Assembly (NCBI GenBank): GCA_018223185.1
Contig: JAAEYW010000021.1
Span: forward strand, 1 to 64,000
DNA: 64,000 bases
Direction of reading: 5' to 3'
Origin: Oceanospirillales bacterium
GTDB lineage: Bacteria > Pseudomonadota > Gammaproteobacteria > Pseudomonadales > Balneatricaceae
The notes under the pieces were generated by a model. The model made no database searches, was not told the origin of the DNA, and was given only the letters and a program-made list of their open reading frames with translations. The stretch's first letter is position 1. Every line of letters begins with the position of its first letter. The translations under genes and the position numbers were made by a program. Below, piece after piece: positions 55,896 to 64,000 of the stretch.

Positions 55896-58800
55896 TTATC
55901 TTTCCATTGTATAGATGATATCACCGCCGTTATGCTCTGTAGCGGTTTGGGTTTCCACGCTCCAGGCGCTATTCAGCCGATAGCGCATGAAGAAGGTATG
56001 GGTAGGTTCAAGCAGCCCAACGCCATATTTAACGTACAGGCGAGGCGAGAGGTATTTGCCAATATACAGGGAGGTGTCAGTTGCGGTATCTCCGCCGGCA
56101 ACGCCCAGTTCATCAATATTAAACGTTTCGGAAATCTGCTCTGCTATAGTATTACCCCCTTTCAGGGTTAGTGCAGACGCGGCCTTAAACAGTAGCTCCT
56201 GTTCAGACATTGAGCTGCCTCCAGCGCCAGGCGCGTGGCCGAACATCAGATAGGAGAGCTGACTGCTCTCTGGCATTGCAGGCTCAGAGAACAGCGATAG
56301 CCTGGGATTATTGAGGGTTCCCGACACTTTCGCTCCGGCGGTTACATCGTCTATTTGTCGTGAGATTCTCAGATCAAGTCCGGGATTGTCAACGGGACCT
56401 CCGCTATAGACCAGACTGCCGCGATCGATATTCAGATCTTGTCCATAGAGACGGTACTGGCCCGAAGCGACCTGCATTATACCGGTTGCTCGCGTTACCT
56501 GATGGCCATCATCCTCAATCAGAACGCTGCCCTGTAAGCGGCCTTCAAACCCGAGTGCATCCAGGCTGACTTTATCTCCCAGGGTAATTCTCACCTGAGT
56601 ATCCAGTATGCGTTTGCTGGTTGCTTCAGGCGGGCTCTGATTGTTTGGGTCGATAATCACCACATCTTCAGAAACCGGGAAGGTGGATTCAACATCAGGT
56701 GGTTTTATACTGGCTTCTGGTATTGTGATCTCGCCTCGTAACATGATTCGTTGAGGAGAGATACCCAGTTTAACTGAAGGCGATATCCAGGCCTGAATAT
56801 CCTCAGTTGCAACGGCCTTAAAACGATGGCCTTCCAGTGATATCTCACCAGTATCGGTCACTGGATTATACTGCCCGTTTAGTTGAACAGAGCCGTTGCC
56901 AGACTGCAGCCCGCCTTGAATCTGAAGGGCGTTGCTGCCGGGTTTGCCTGTCACTGATAGATTGATCTGTTCCAGTCTGATACCCAGTGCTGGCAGATCG
57001 GTGCTGGCATTGGTCAGCGTCAGTTGTCCGTCAACCAGGGGCTTGTCCAGTGTGCCGCTGAAAGAGATCTTCGAACTGGCCTGGCCGGTTATTGCCTGTA
57101 GTTCTGGTGTGAACAACGAAATGAATTTGAGGTCATTTACTGCCAGATTAAAATCGCCACTGAGTTGTTTGCTGTGGTAAGGATCATCGATCGTAATCTG
57201 TGCTGAAAGTTTTCCTGCTGGTTGCTGTAGTGGCAGGTCAATATCTGCTCTGAACTGATTGTCCTGTCCCTGAAGCAAAAGGGTAATGTCACCCGTGATG
57301 ATCTGCAGGTCATCCTCCTTAAGGAATAGTTCAGTTCCTTTGACAATTGCATGTCCTTTAACGACCGGCGGTAAACCCGGTGATTGTGAGAAAGTTACAT
57401 CAGACTCAAGGTAGCCTTTGAGTTGAGCCTGAGTGGAGATCCAGGGCTGCAGATGTGTCAAAGAGAGCTGCTGAGCCGAGATCGCCCCTTGTATTCCTTC
57501 TATTGAAGACCAGTTTGCGGTCAGACACACCGAACTGCTTTCGTTCACGGTTGATCCGAGACACAGACTGTTCAGTTGAGCTGCTGAGCTGTTAAGCTGT
57601 ACTGGTGCCGGGCGTTGTATCTGCCAGCGTCCTGACTCTTGTTGAATCAGGTCCAGCTTAGTCAGAATTCCACGCCATTGGGTATCTTTCCACTGCCCAC
57701 TGAGTGTCAGTTCAAGGTCCGCAGGTCCTTTTTCGGTTATCAATGTCAGCTGGTGCAGATCAGTTGTACCCTGTCCATTGAGTGTCAGCTTTTCCCACTG
57801 GTTGCCGGCAATATTGAGTTGCGAGACGGCCAGCTGAATATGCGATCCGGCATCCGGGGTGAGATCGACATTCAGGTCTGCGCTTAAGCGGGTGGTTTGA
57901 TAGGCATCAAATGCCAGATCCCGGCCTTCGATTCTGGCGATCAGATGGGGGGCTGTCCGGGTGCCTGTTAATGAGCCCGTTCCCTCTATGCTGCCTTTAA
58001 GGCCGGGTAATAGCTGATTCAGGTTGGGGGAATGGGCGGTCCAGGACAGGTTGAACTGTTCATCAATGGTGCCGCTGGTGTATATCTCGGTTGCCGCCAC
58101 ATTTAAACGCAGTTCTGGAATGGTGATGCGGCTGCCGCTGCCGCTCACTGTGATGTTGCCGTGGCCGCTCAGGGGCTCCGTACGTAGTACACCACTCAGT
58201 GATTCAATCAATAGTTCAAGCTTAAGCGGTTGTGCGGGTGACTGGCTACCGTTTACCGCTGCCTGAAAGTTCAGTTTTCCAGGCCACTCAGGCCAGAAAC
58301 TTCCGGGATTCAGCTGCTTGCCTGTTGTTTTAAAGTTCCAGTTCAGTTGAGGTTGCCACGCGACCTTGCCGCTCACCTCAATACTGCCTTCAAGTGTATT
58401 TCCTGTCAGCAGTAGTGAGTCTGCCTGATGATCGTTACCGTTGCCTGTCAGCGTCCACTGGCCCGGAGGTATCGAAGGGCCGGCGACTAAACTGGTGACT
58501 GTAAACTGATAGTGTTGCAGATCACCGCTGATCTCTAGTTGTCCTTTGGGGCTTAAATACGCTGCATCACCGGTCAGAGGGTAGCGCAGGTTGTCCCACT
58601 GTCCTTTTATATTAAAGCTGAGCGGGGTGCTGGCTATATTAACATCCCCTGTTAAGCGGATCCTGATGGCTTCGTGCGTGTTGCTCTGCGGTTGTCCGGT
58701 CTGCGTCAGGTCCAGCTGTTCTATGCGCAGTGTGTTTTGTGCAAAGTGAAGCTGGAGCGACAGTTGTGTGTCGCCGATTTCCGGCAAATTAACCTGCAAC

Positions 58801-59795
58801 TGGCTATTAAATCTGATCTGATCGGTGTTGCCTGCAGCGCTGGCCGATCCTGTCATTGTGCTGTCAGTCAGCTCAGGGGTTAGCTGCCCGAGGTCGGCTT
58901 TTATCGCGTTAAGATTTAGTTGCCCCTGAGGTTTTTCAAGCAGGTTCTGCAACGATATCGAAAGCGCTGTGTTGAATAATCCGCTGATGTTCTGTTGCAC
59001 CTGTAAGGCATTATTGCTGCCCTTGAGCGTCCCCTTTATCGTCCCTTGTCCTGAAAGTGGTTGTTGTTCAGGCAGGGTTATGCTCCATTGAGTGTCAAGC
59101 TCCACAGGAAACTGAGCGTGGGGCTTAAGCTGACCGCTGAGCTGCAGACTGTGCTGTGGGGTAACAACGCTCAGCTGATCAACAAACAGCGTATCAGCAT
59201 CGGTATGAAGACTGATTAAAATCGTTGGAATATTTGTGGCTGGCGCAGGCTCTCTGTTTGCTGTGGTCGTGTGGTTTATGAGACTAAGCTGACTGATGTT
59301 CAGGGCATCAATCTGTAACTGCAAAGGCAGCGAAATATCTTCCAGTGTCAGACTGCCGGATGGGTTGTCCGGAGCGCTTTCTGTCGGCGCTGTCTGGGTA
59401 AGAACCGGCTGCTCTATGTCCAGGCTTATAATGTGCAGTCTGCCAGCAATCAGTGCCTCTGGTCGCCAGTTCAGTGACAGACGGTTAACACTTAACTCTG
59501 TCCCCGGCTGTCGGTATGTTATTCCTCTGAGGTTCGGCCGGTTCAGTATTGAACCGTTAACCTGTTGTACTTCTAAACTGCCCGGCAACCATGGCTGGCT
59601 AAGAGTAATCAGTTGTCGCAGACCGCTGGTGGTGCCGACCAGATAGGAAAAAGTGACGGCTACTAATACAGCGGTAACGGTCAGCAGCGATACCGCGAGT
59701 CTGATCAGCCGCCGGGCTACAGGTCGGGGCGTGTGTTGATCAGATGAGGGTTTTGATCCCGGTTCAGGCATGGCAGGCTTTTCTGGTGTGCTCAC
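55896..59795 (-). CDS. tamB: TamB, translocation and assembly module inner-membrane protein
   Basis: TamB is an AsmA-like bridge protein spanning the periplasm that works with TamA and carries phospholipids toward the outer membrane. The 1299-residue protein has a Pro-rich cytoplasmic start and one membrane anchor near 28-51. A long beta-rich periplasmic region follows, and the C-terminal TamB domain (DUF490) runs from about 960 to the end, finishing with beta-strand sequences such as GGDIIYTMER. It overlaps tamA by 4 bases, which fits one operon. Confidence 0.95.
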   Translation of the reverse strand: MSTPEKPAMPEPGSKPSSDQHTPRPVARRLIRLAVSLLTVTAVLVAVTFSYLVGTTSGLRQLITLSQPWLPGSLEVQQVNGSILNRPNLRGITYRQPGTELSVNRLSLNWRPEALIAGRLHIISLDIEQPVLTQTAPTESAPDNPSGSLTLEDISLPLQLQIDALNISQLSLINHTTTANREPAPATNIPTILISLHTDADTLFVDQLSVVTPQHSLQLSGQLKPHAQFPVELDTQWSITLPEQQPLSGQGTIKGTLKGSNNALQVQQNISGLFNTALSISLQNLLEKPQGQLNLNAIKADLGQLTPELTDSTMTGSASAAGNTDQIRFNSQLQVNLPEIGDTQLSLQLHFAQNTLRIEQLDLTQTGQPQSNTHEAIRIRLTGDVNIASTPLSFNIKGQWDNLRYPLTGDAAYLSPKGQLEISGDLQHYQFTVTSLVAGPSIPPGQWTLTGNGNDHQADSLLLTGNTLEGSIEVSGKVAWQPQLNWNFKTTGKQLNPGSFWPEWPGKLNFQAAVNGSQSPAQPLKLELLIESLSGVLRTEPLSGHGNITVSGSGSRITIPELRLNVAATEIYTSGTIDEQFNLSWTAHSPNLNQLLPGLKGSIEGTGSLTGTRTAPHLIARIEGRDLAFDAYQTTRLSADLNVDLTPDAGSHIQLAVSQLNIAGNQWEKLTLNGQGTTDLHQLTLITEKGPADLELTLSGQWKDTQWRGILTKLDLIQQESGRWQIQRPAPVQLNSSAAQLNSLCLGSTVNESSSVCLTANWSSIEGIQGAISAQQLSLTHLQPWISTQAQLKGYLESDVTFSQSPGLPPVVKGHAIVKGTELFLKEDDLQIITGDITLLLQGQDNQFRADIDLPLQQPAGKLSAQITIDDPYHSKQLSGDFNLAVNDLKFISLFTPELQAITGQASSKISFSGTLDKPLVDGQLTLTNASTDLPALGIRLEQINLSVTGKPGSNALQIQGGLQSGNGSVQLNGQYNPVTDTGEISLEGHRFKAVATEDIQAWISPSVKLGISPQRIMLRGEITIPEASIKPPDVESTFPVSEDVVIIDPNNQSPPEATSKRILDTQVRITLGDKVSLDALGFEGRLQGSVLIEDDGHQVTRATGIMQVASGQYRLYGQDLNIDRGSLVYSGGPVDNPGLDLRISRQIDDVTAGAKVSGTLNNPRLSLFSEPAMPESSQLSYLMFGHAPGAGGSSMSEQELLFKAASALTLKGGNTIAEQISETFNIDELGVAGGDTATDTSLYIGKYLSPRLYVKYGVGLLEPTHTFFMRYRLNSAWSVETQTATEHNGGDIIYTMER

Positions 59796-61564
59796 AGATC
59801 AGCCCCCAGATTAAAGTGCAGGTGCAGGCTGTTGTTATCACCATCATCCTGAGGCACTGCGAGATCAAATCGCACTGGTCCTACCGGAGAGAACCAGCGC
59901 AGACCTATGCCAATGCCAGTATGCAGGCTGAACTCGGTATCATCGAAGGCGTTGCCGCTGTCGATAAATGCAGCCACTCCCCAGTTTTCTTTGAGGCGGT
60001 AATCGATCTCGATGCTGCCAACGAGCAGGTTACGTCCACCGACAACATCCCCGCTGTCATTGCGAGGCCCCAGGCTTTTGTAATCGTAGCCCCGGACACT
60101 GTTGTCACCACCGGCAAAGAATCGCAGGCTGGCTGGCAGGGCATCGAAGTTATCGACCCAGGTGGTTCCCGCTTCAGCCCGTCCCAGCAGGCGAGATTTG
60201 TTGCTTAAGCTATAGATCCCCTTAGCATTAAGGCGGGTCTGAATAAAGTCTTCAGTGGACACCAGTGTTTTACTGCTGCCGCGCAGTTGTAACGACAGGC
60301 TGTAGCCATTTTTCACATGCAGCCGGTCTTCAGTTGATATTGTGCTGTAGTTGATCTGAGGAATCAGGAAGTAGGAAGTGTCTGTCTCACCACTGAAGGT
60401 AGACTCTTCCTGCTGATAATTCAGAGCGATAACCTGTTGCAAGCTGCCGTATTGTTGTTGTCGGGTTATGCCAATAGAGTAATTGCGTGTCTCAACGCTG
60501 TCTGAGTTCTCATCCAGCAGGCTGAAGAGAAGGGAGTATCGGTCCTGGCGGGGTTTTTTACCCGGAATCGAATACTCTGCAGACAGGTTGGTGATGATCT
60601 CTGAAGTCAGTAACTGAGTATGGAACTGATGTCCCTGGCGATTTACCCAGCGCTTGGTCATACCTAATTTAGTGCGTGCTCCGGTATCGGTGCCATAGCC
60701 TAAACCAGCATGATATTTGGTTCGCTTGTTGGCTTCGAGATCGACATAGACCGGCACCTCAGTGTCGCTCATCTGGTTCCAGAGAGGGCGGACCTCTACT
60801 CTGTGAAAATAATCAGTGTCGATCAGCGCCGATTGCAGCTCAATCAGACTGCTGTTCTGCGCCGGATCGCCGGTTGTAAATGTGGCATATGACCTGAGAT
60901 AGTCATCTGCAAAAGGGTTAGGGGCGAAGGTGATTTCACCAATATTGAAACGGGGACCGCTATCAAAATAGAGCATCACTGTTGCGGTATACTCCGACAG
61001 ATTAACCTCGGCACGGTGGCGGGTCATCTCCGCCTGGTAGTAACCCCGTTCAACCGCAAGCGAGCGGAGCTGTTTTTTCAGTAGCTCATACTGGCTGTGA
61101 ATCAGCGGCTGCCCCTGGCGCAGAGAGGACTTTGTCAGTAGCTGTTGAAAGGTTTCGTCGTCGCTGGCGGCGCCGCTTATCTGTATATCAAGTTCAGATA
61201 TCAATAAAGGTTTACCGGGAGAAACCGTGTAGCGGGCACGCCAGTCCTGATCCGATTTGCTCAGTTCAGTTTTAATCTGAGGCCTGTAGAAGCCAAAAGG
61301 CTGCAACGCTGTTCTGATCTCGCTGTCAGCAAGGCTATGCAAATAGCGTAACCGGCTGGGGTTGGTGACTTCCTGATTATTCAGTTGTTCAATACTTAAA
61401 ACACTGCGGATGTTGAGTTCCTGCTCAGTGTTAACACCTTCAACTGTTATCGAAAGATTGCCTGCCAGAAGCTGTAATGAGGTGCTGCTGAGAAACAACA
61501 GGAGTATCAGGCGTATTAAAATCATAGTCCGTTTGCTGGCGCTGATATGAGGCATAGGGATCAA
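59792..61564 (-). CDS. tamA: TamA, outer-membrane translocation and assembly module
   Basis: TamA is a BamA-family outer-membrane barrel with three POTRA domains. The frame opens at TTG 61564; ATG 61555 (MPHISASKRT) or ATG 61528 (MILIRLILLLFLSS, just before the signal peptide) may be the real start, and no ribosome site decides. A signal peptide ends near LLAGN, POTRA domains follow to about 265, and the 16-strand barrel contains FFAGGDNSVRGYDYKSLGP, the family loop-6 RGY motif. The last residues (LHFNLGADL) form the insertion strand. Confidence 0.95.
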   Translation of the reverse strand: MIPMPHISASKRTMILIRLILLLFLSSTSLQLLAGNLSITVEGVNTEQELNIRSVLSIEQLNNQEVTNPSRLRYLHSLADSEIRTALQPFGFYRPQIKTELSKSDQDWRARYTVSPGKPLLISELDIQISGAASDDETFQQLLTKSSLRQGQPLIHSQYELLKKQLRSLAVERGYYQAEMTRHRAEVNLSEYTATVMLYFDSGPRFNIGEITFAPNPFADDYLRSYATFTTGDPAQNSSLIELQSALIDTDYFHRVEVRPLWNQMSDTEVPVYVDLEANKRTKYHAGLGYGTDTGARTKLGMTKRWVNRQGHQFHTQLLTSEIITNLSAEYSIPGKKPRQDRYSLLFSLLDENSDSVETRNYSIGITRQQQYGSLQQVIALNYQQEESTFSGETDTSYFLIPQINYSTISTEDRLHVKNGYSLSLQLRGSSKTLVSTEDFIQTRLNAKGIYSLSNKSRLLGRAEAGTTWVDNFDALPASLRFFAGGDNSVRGYDYKSLGPRNDSGDVVGGRNLLVGSIEIDYRLKENWGVAAFIDSGNAFDDTEFSLHTGIGIGLRWFSPVGPVRFDLAVPQDDGDNNSLHLHFNLGADL

Positions 61565-61924
61565 TTATACCGGGTAACGGTGTTATTCATACTGCAATTT
61601 ATCCATCAGAATGACGACAGCTTCTTTTATATGCGGGCTTATGTATGTGCTTGTCGGATAAGAGTAAAAACCTTTGAGCAGTATTTAGTTGACCGGTTGT
61701 GGCAGATAAAGTCTGATAGGGGGAATTGGTGATGCAGTGGTCAGTGTTTTTAACTGTTTTTTAACAAGTTTCGTCAGCTGACTATATGTTTGGTAAAGAA
61801 TGGTGTATATCGTCATCGGCAAAAACGTTAACACCCGGTCCGGCGTGTATTGAAGAGGCCTGACGATGTGATTTTGAGGCCTCAGGTCATACTGTGATTC
61901 ACAGTTTAGTAAGGAGACGTTATC
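61565..61924. promoter_or_regulatory. 360-base divergent region between tamA and the RimK-associated genes
   Basis: No gene is seen. It contains a perfect palindrome CTGTGA-T-TCACAG at 61892-61904, 20 bases ahead of the next start codon, and a GAGGCCT/AGGCCTC repeat pair near 61854-61883. AAGGAGA at 61911-61917 is the ribosome site of the next gene. Confidence 0.55.
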
Positions 61925-62377
61925 TTGAACAATGAGAATAAACCGGTTGTTGGCTGGCGTGAATGGGTGTCGCTGCCTGGTCTTGGAATTGAACATATCA
62001 AGGTTAAGGTGGATTCAGGCGCCCGCACCTCTGCGCTGCATGCCTTCAGAGTTGAGCCGTTTGAGAGAGATGGTCAGGACTGGGTAAGTTTTGATGTTCA
62101 TCCACATCAGTATGATCTTGACACTATTGTCACCTGTGAAGCTGTTGTCAAAGATATACGGACAGTCACCGACTCAGGAGGCCATCAGAGTCAGCGTTAT
62201 GTCATACTGACTGACATTTTAATCGGTGATCAGCAATACCCTATAGAGCTGACTCTGACTAACAGAGACACAATGCGGTTTCGGATGCTGTTGGGGCGAA
62301 CGGCCATGAACGGTCGTTTTCTGATAGACCCTGAAGGCTCATATTTAATTTCACCAATCAATCACCCGATTGATTAA
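61925..62377 (+). CDS. RimK-associated ATP-dependent zinc protease-like protein (TTG start)
   Basis: This 150-residue protein belongs to the putative ATP-dependent zinc protease family (PF05618) with a retropepsin-like fold. [14 protein letters not shown] is followed by [15 protein letters not shown], in which Asp30 is the likely active-site aspartate, and [12 protein letters not shown] closes the fold. TTG 61925 is the start: AAGGAGA is well placed and the nearby ATG is in another frame. It is 13 bases from rimK, the usual partner, so a role in removing or trimming glutamate additions is plausible. Confidence 0.88.
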   Translation: MNNENKPVVGWREWVSLPGLGIEHIKVKVDSGARTSALHAFRVEPFERDGQDWVSFDVHPHQYDLDTIVTCEAVVKDIRTVTDSGGHQSQRYVILTDILIGDQQYPIELTLTNRDTMRFRMLLGRTAMNGRFLIDPEGSYLISPINHPID

Positions 62378-62390
62378 TAAGGCTTTTATA

Positions 62391-63308
62391 ATGAAGATAG
62401 CAATTTTATCGCGTAACCCGTCTCTGTATTCCACGCGTCGTTTGATTGAAGCTGCAGAGGCGGCCGGTCACGAAGTCAGAGTTCTGGACGTTCTGCGATG
62501 TTATATGAATATTAACTCTGAAGAGCCGAGTATCCACTACAAAGGTGAGGATCTCGGCAGCTTCGATGCTGTTATTCCCCGTATCGGTGCTTCGGTTACC
62601 TTTTATGGTACGGCGGTTTTGCGTCAGCTTGAAATGATGGGTGTATACCCGCTTAATGAGTCTGTAGCGATCAGCCGTTCCAGAGATAAGCTGCGTTCAA
62701 TGCAGCTATTGTCACGTAAGAAAGTCGGCTTACCTATTACCGGATTTGCCAGTAAACCGAGCGATATTCCGGATCTTCTGGATATGGTGGGGGGTGCTCC
62801 TGTAGTGCTGAAGTTACTGGAGGGGACTCAGGGTATCGGTGTGGTGCTGGCTGAAACCAGAAAGGCGGCAGAGAGTGTGCTGGAAGCTTTTATGGGGCTT
62901 AAAACCAACATCATGGTTCAGGAGTTTATTAAAGAAGCCGGAGGTGCGGATATCCGTTGTCTGGTTATCGGCGATAAGGTTGTTGCAGCGATGAAGCGCC
63001 AGGGTAAAGAGGGTGAGTTTCGTTCTAACCTCCATCGTGGCGGATCCGCTTCACTGGTCAGAATCACACCACAAGAACGCGCGACAGCCGTTTTAGCCGC
63101 TAAAACGATGGGGCTGAATGTTGCCGGTGTTGATCTGTTACGTTCAGAACGCGGGCCTCTGGTGATGGAAGTAAACTCCAGTCCGGGTCTTGAGGGTGTT
63201 GAGCGCGCTACAGGTAAAGATGTGGCCGCAGGTATTATCCACTTTATTGAAAAAAGCGTTGCGGAAAAGAAAAAAGCTACCCGCACGCGTACGCGTGGAA
63301 AAGGATAA
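62391..63308 (+). CDS. rimK: RimK-type glutamate ligase
   Basis: RimK is an ATP-grasp ligase that adds glutamates to the C terminus of ribosomal protein S6 and can make poly-glutamate. The start is ATG 62391 ([18 protein letters not shown]) with TAAGG upstream, giving 305 residues. ATP-grasp features are [39 protein letters not shown], and the metal site [15 protein letters not shown] near residue 262. A basic tail ([13 protein letters not shown]) ends the protein. It is in one operon with the genes on both sides. Confidence 0.96.
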   Translation: MKIAILSRNPSLYSTRRLIEAAEAAGHEVRVLDVLRCYMNINSEEPSIHYKGEDLGSFDAVIPRIGASVTFYGTAVLRQLEMMGVYPLNESVAISRSRDKLRSMQLLSRKKVGLPITGFASKPSDIPDLLDMVGGAPVVLKLLEGTQGIGVVLAETRKAAESVLEAFMGLKTNIMVQEFIKEAGGADIRCLVIGDKVVAAMKRQGKEGEFRSNLHRGGSASLVRITPQERATAVLAAKTMGLNVAGVDLLRSERGPLVMEVNSSPGLEGVERATGKDVAAGIIHFIEKSVAEKKKATRTRTRGKG

Positions 63309-63314
63309 ATATTT

Positions 63315-64000
63315 ATGGCGCTACATAATCAGCCAATAGAGATTGCAGGTTGTATTGTTAAACCGGGCGAACGGAAAACCATCCATGTGGACCTGGCTCG
63401 TTTGTATACCAATACACATCTGGATCTGGATATTGAGGTGATCCATGGGCGCCGCGCTGGTCCGACACTGATGGTGTGTGCTGCCATCCACGGGGATGAA
63501 CTCAATGGTGTAGAGATCTGCCGTCAACTACTGAAATATAAGTCTCTGCACCGTATTGCCGGAACGCTGATTATTGTTCCGGTTGTCAATATTTTTGGAT
63601 TTATCCAGCAGAGCCGGTATCTGCCGGACAGGCGTGACCTTAATCGCTGCTTTCCCGGCAGCGAAAAGGGCTCGCTGGCCAGCCGAATCGCCTATATTTT
63701 CCGGACGCAGGTTCTCAGTCACTGTACCCATGTGCTGGATCTGCATACCGGGGCGATACACCGTAGTAATATGCCGCAGATCAGGGCGAACCTGGATAAC
63801 CTGGAGGCCAAAGAGATGGCTGACGCGTTTGGTGCTCCGGTGATTATCGATTCGAAATTGCGGGATGGTTCACTGCGACAGTGCGCTGATGAAGCCGGTA
63901 TATCCCTGATTCTGTATGAGGCGGGTGAAGCGCTCCGGTTTGATGACCGGGCAATCCGTGGCGGAATACGGGGTGTATTAAATGTTATCCGCCATCTGAA
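63315..64000 (+). CDS. Succinylglutamate desuccinylase/aspartoacylase family protein (partial at window end)
   Basis: The frame is open from ATG 63315 to the window end (228 codons), so the C terminus is missing. It is a zinc carboxypeptidase-like deacylase of the AstE/AspA family. Zinc ligands are His and Glu in CAAIHGDELNG and His in LDLHTGAIH. YLPDRRDLNRCFPGS is the substrate loop. It begins 6 bases after rimK. The set zinc-protease-like, rimK, deacylase suggests joint handling of glutamate-modified substrates. Confidence 0.9.
   Translation, partial: MALHNQPIEIAGCIVKPGERKTIHVDLARLYTNTHLDLDIEVIHGRRAGPTLMVCAAIHGDELNGVEICRQLLKYKSLHRIAGTLIIVPVVNIFGFIQQSRYLPDRRDLNRCFPGSEKGSLASRIAYIFRTQVLSHCTHVLDLHTGAIHRSNMPQIRANLDNLEAKEMADAFGAPVIIDSKLRDGSLRQCADEAGISLILYEAGEALRFDDRAIRGGIRGVLNVIRHL

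Overview
The window is about 64 kb of gene-dense proteobacterial chromosome. Its best match by gene order is a marine-type gammaproteobacterium. The block LysR-leuC-leuD-leuB-asd-fimV-truA-trpF-accD-folC-dedD-cvpA-purF-metZ follows the order known from Pseudomonas. The window also has a two-subunit (class III) PHA synthase, an E. coli-type SpeD, TamA/TamB, and smrB next to prmB-aroC. I infer an Oceanospirillales-like lineage (Oceanospirillaceae type), but no rRNA gene is present to confirm it. I found no tRNA, rRNA, CRISPR array or intact transposon.

Layout. 1-330: unassigned sequence (possible insertion-sequence end or RNA) and the folE terminator. 331-7000: folE, smrB, prmB, aroC, speE, an MFS transporter, a DUF6489-type gene and phaR. 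7054-15737: an RHH protein, a DJ-1/PfpI protein, arsenite oxidase aioBA without its usual regulators, speD, phaEC and a LysR regulator. 15904-33607: the conserved biosynthetic block (leucine, aspartate-semialdehyde, FimV, TruA, Trp, AccD, FolC, DedD, CvpA, PurF, MetZ), with trpBA between trpF and accD. 33664-38204: thpR, dusC and an AmmeMemoRadiSam locus. In that locus the radical SAM gene is a multiply frameshifted pseudogene, while the Memo and AMMECR1 genes are intact and overlap a macro-domain gene. 38306-44169: a small heat-shock protein with a ROSE-like RNA thermometer, a DUF2185 protein, a two-component 4-hydroxyphenylacetate 3-hydroxylase with its AraC-type regulator, and a RIO-type kinase. 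44264-46858: acnB.

47284-51525 holds the most unusual cluster. It is six co-directional genes: an unknown protein, an atypical receiver-like protein, a roadblock-like protein, a roadblock/LC7 protein, a free-standing Aer-type PAS protein, and a PhnD-like substrate-binding protein with no signal peptide. An FNR-like box lies upstream and a convergent chemoreceptor gene follows. I infer a cytoplasmic redox or energy signalling module and know of no characterised system with this composition.

53530-64000: an orphan TRAP binding protein divergent from a GntR regulator, tamB-tamA, and a three-gene set of a RimK-associated zinc-protease-like protein, rimK and an aspartoacylase-family gene cut by the window end.

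Regulatory signals are plentiful. They include many bidirectional terminators between convergent genes, a T-N11-A palindrome in the lysR/leuC interval, a sigma-32-like promoter built into a terminator hairpin ahead of the small heat-shock gene, a 13-base motif shared by the two hydroxylase promoters, and a long hairpin in the acnB leader.
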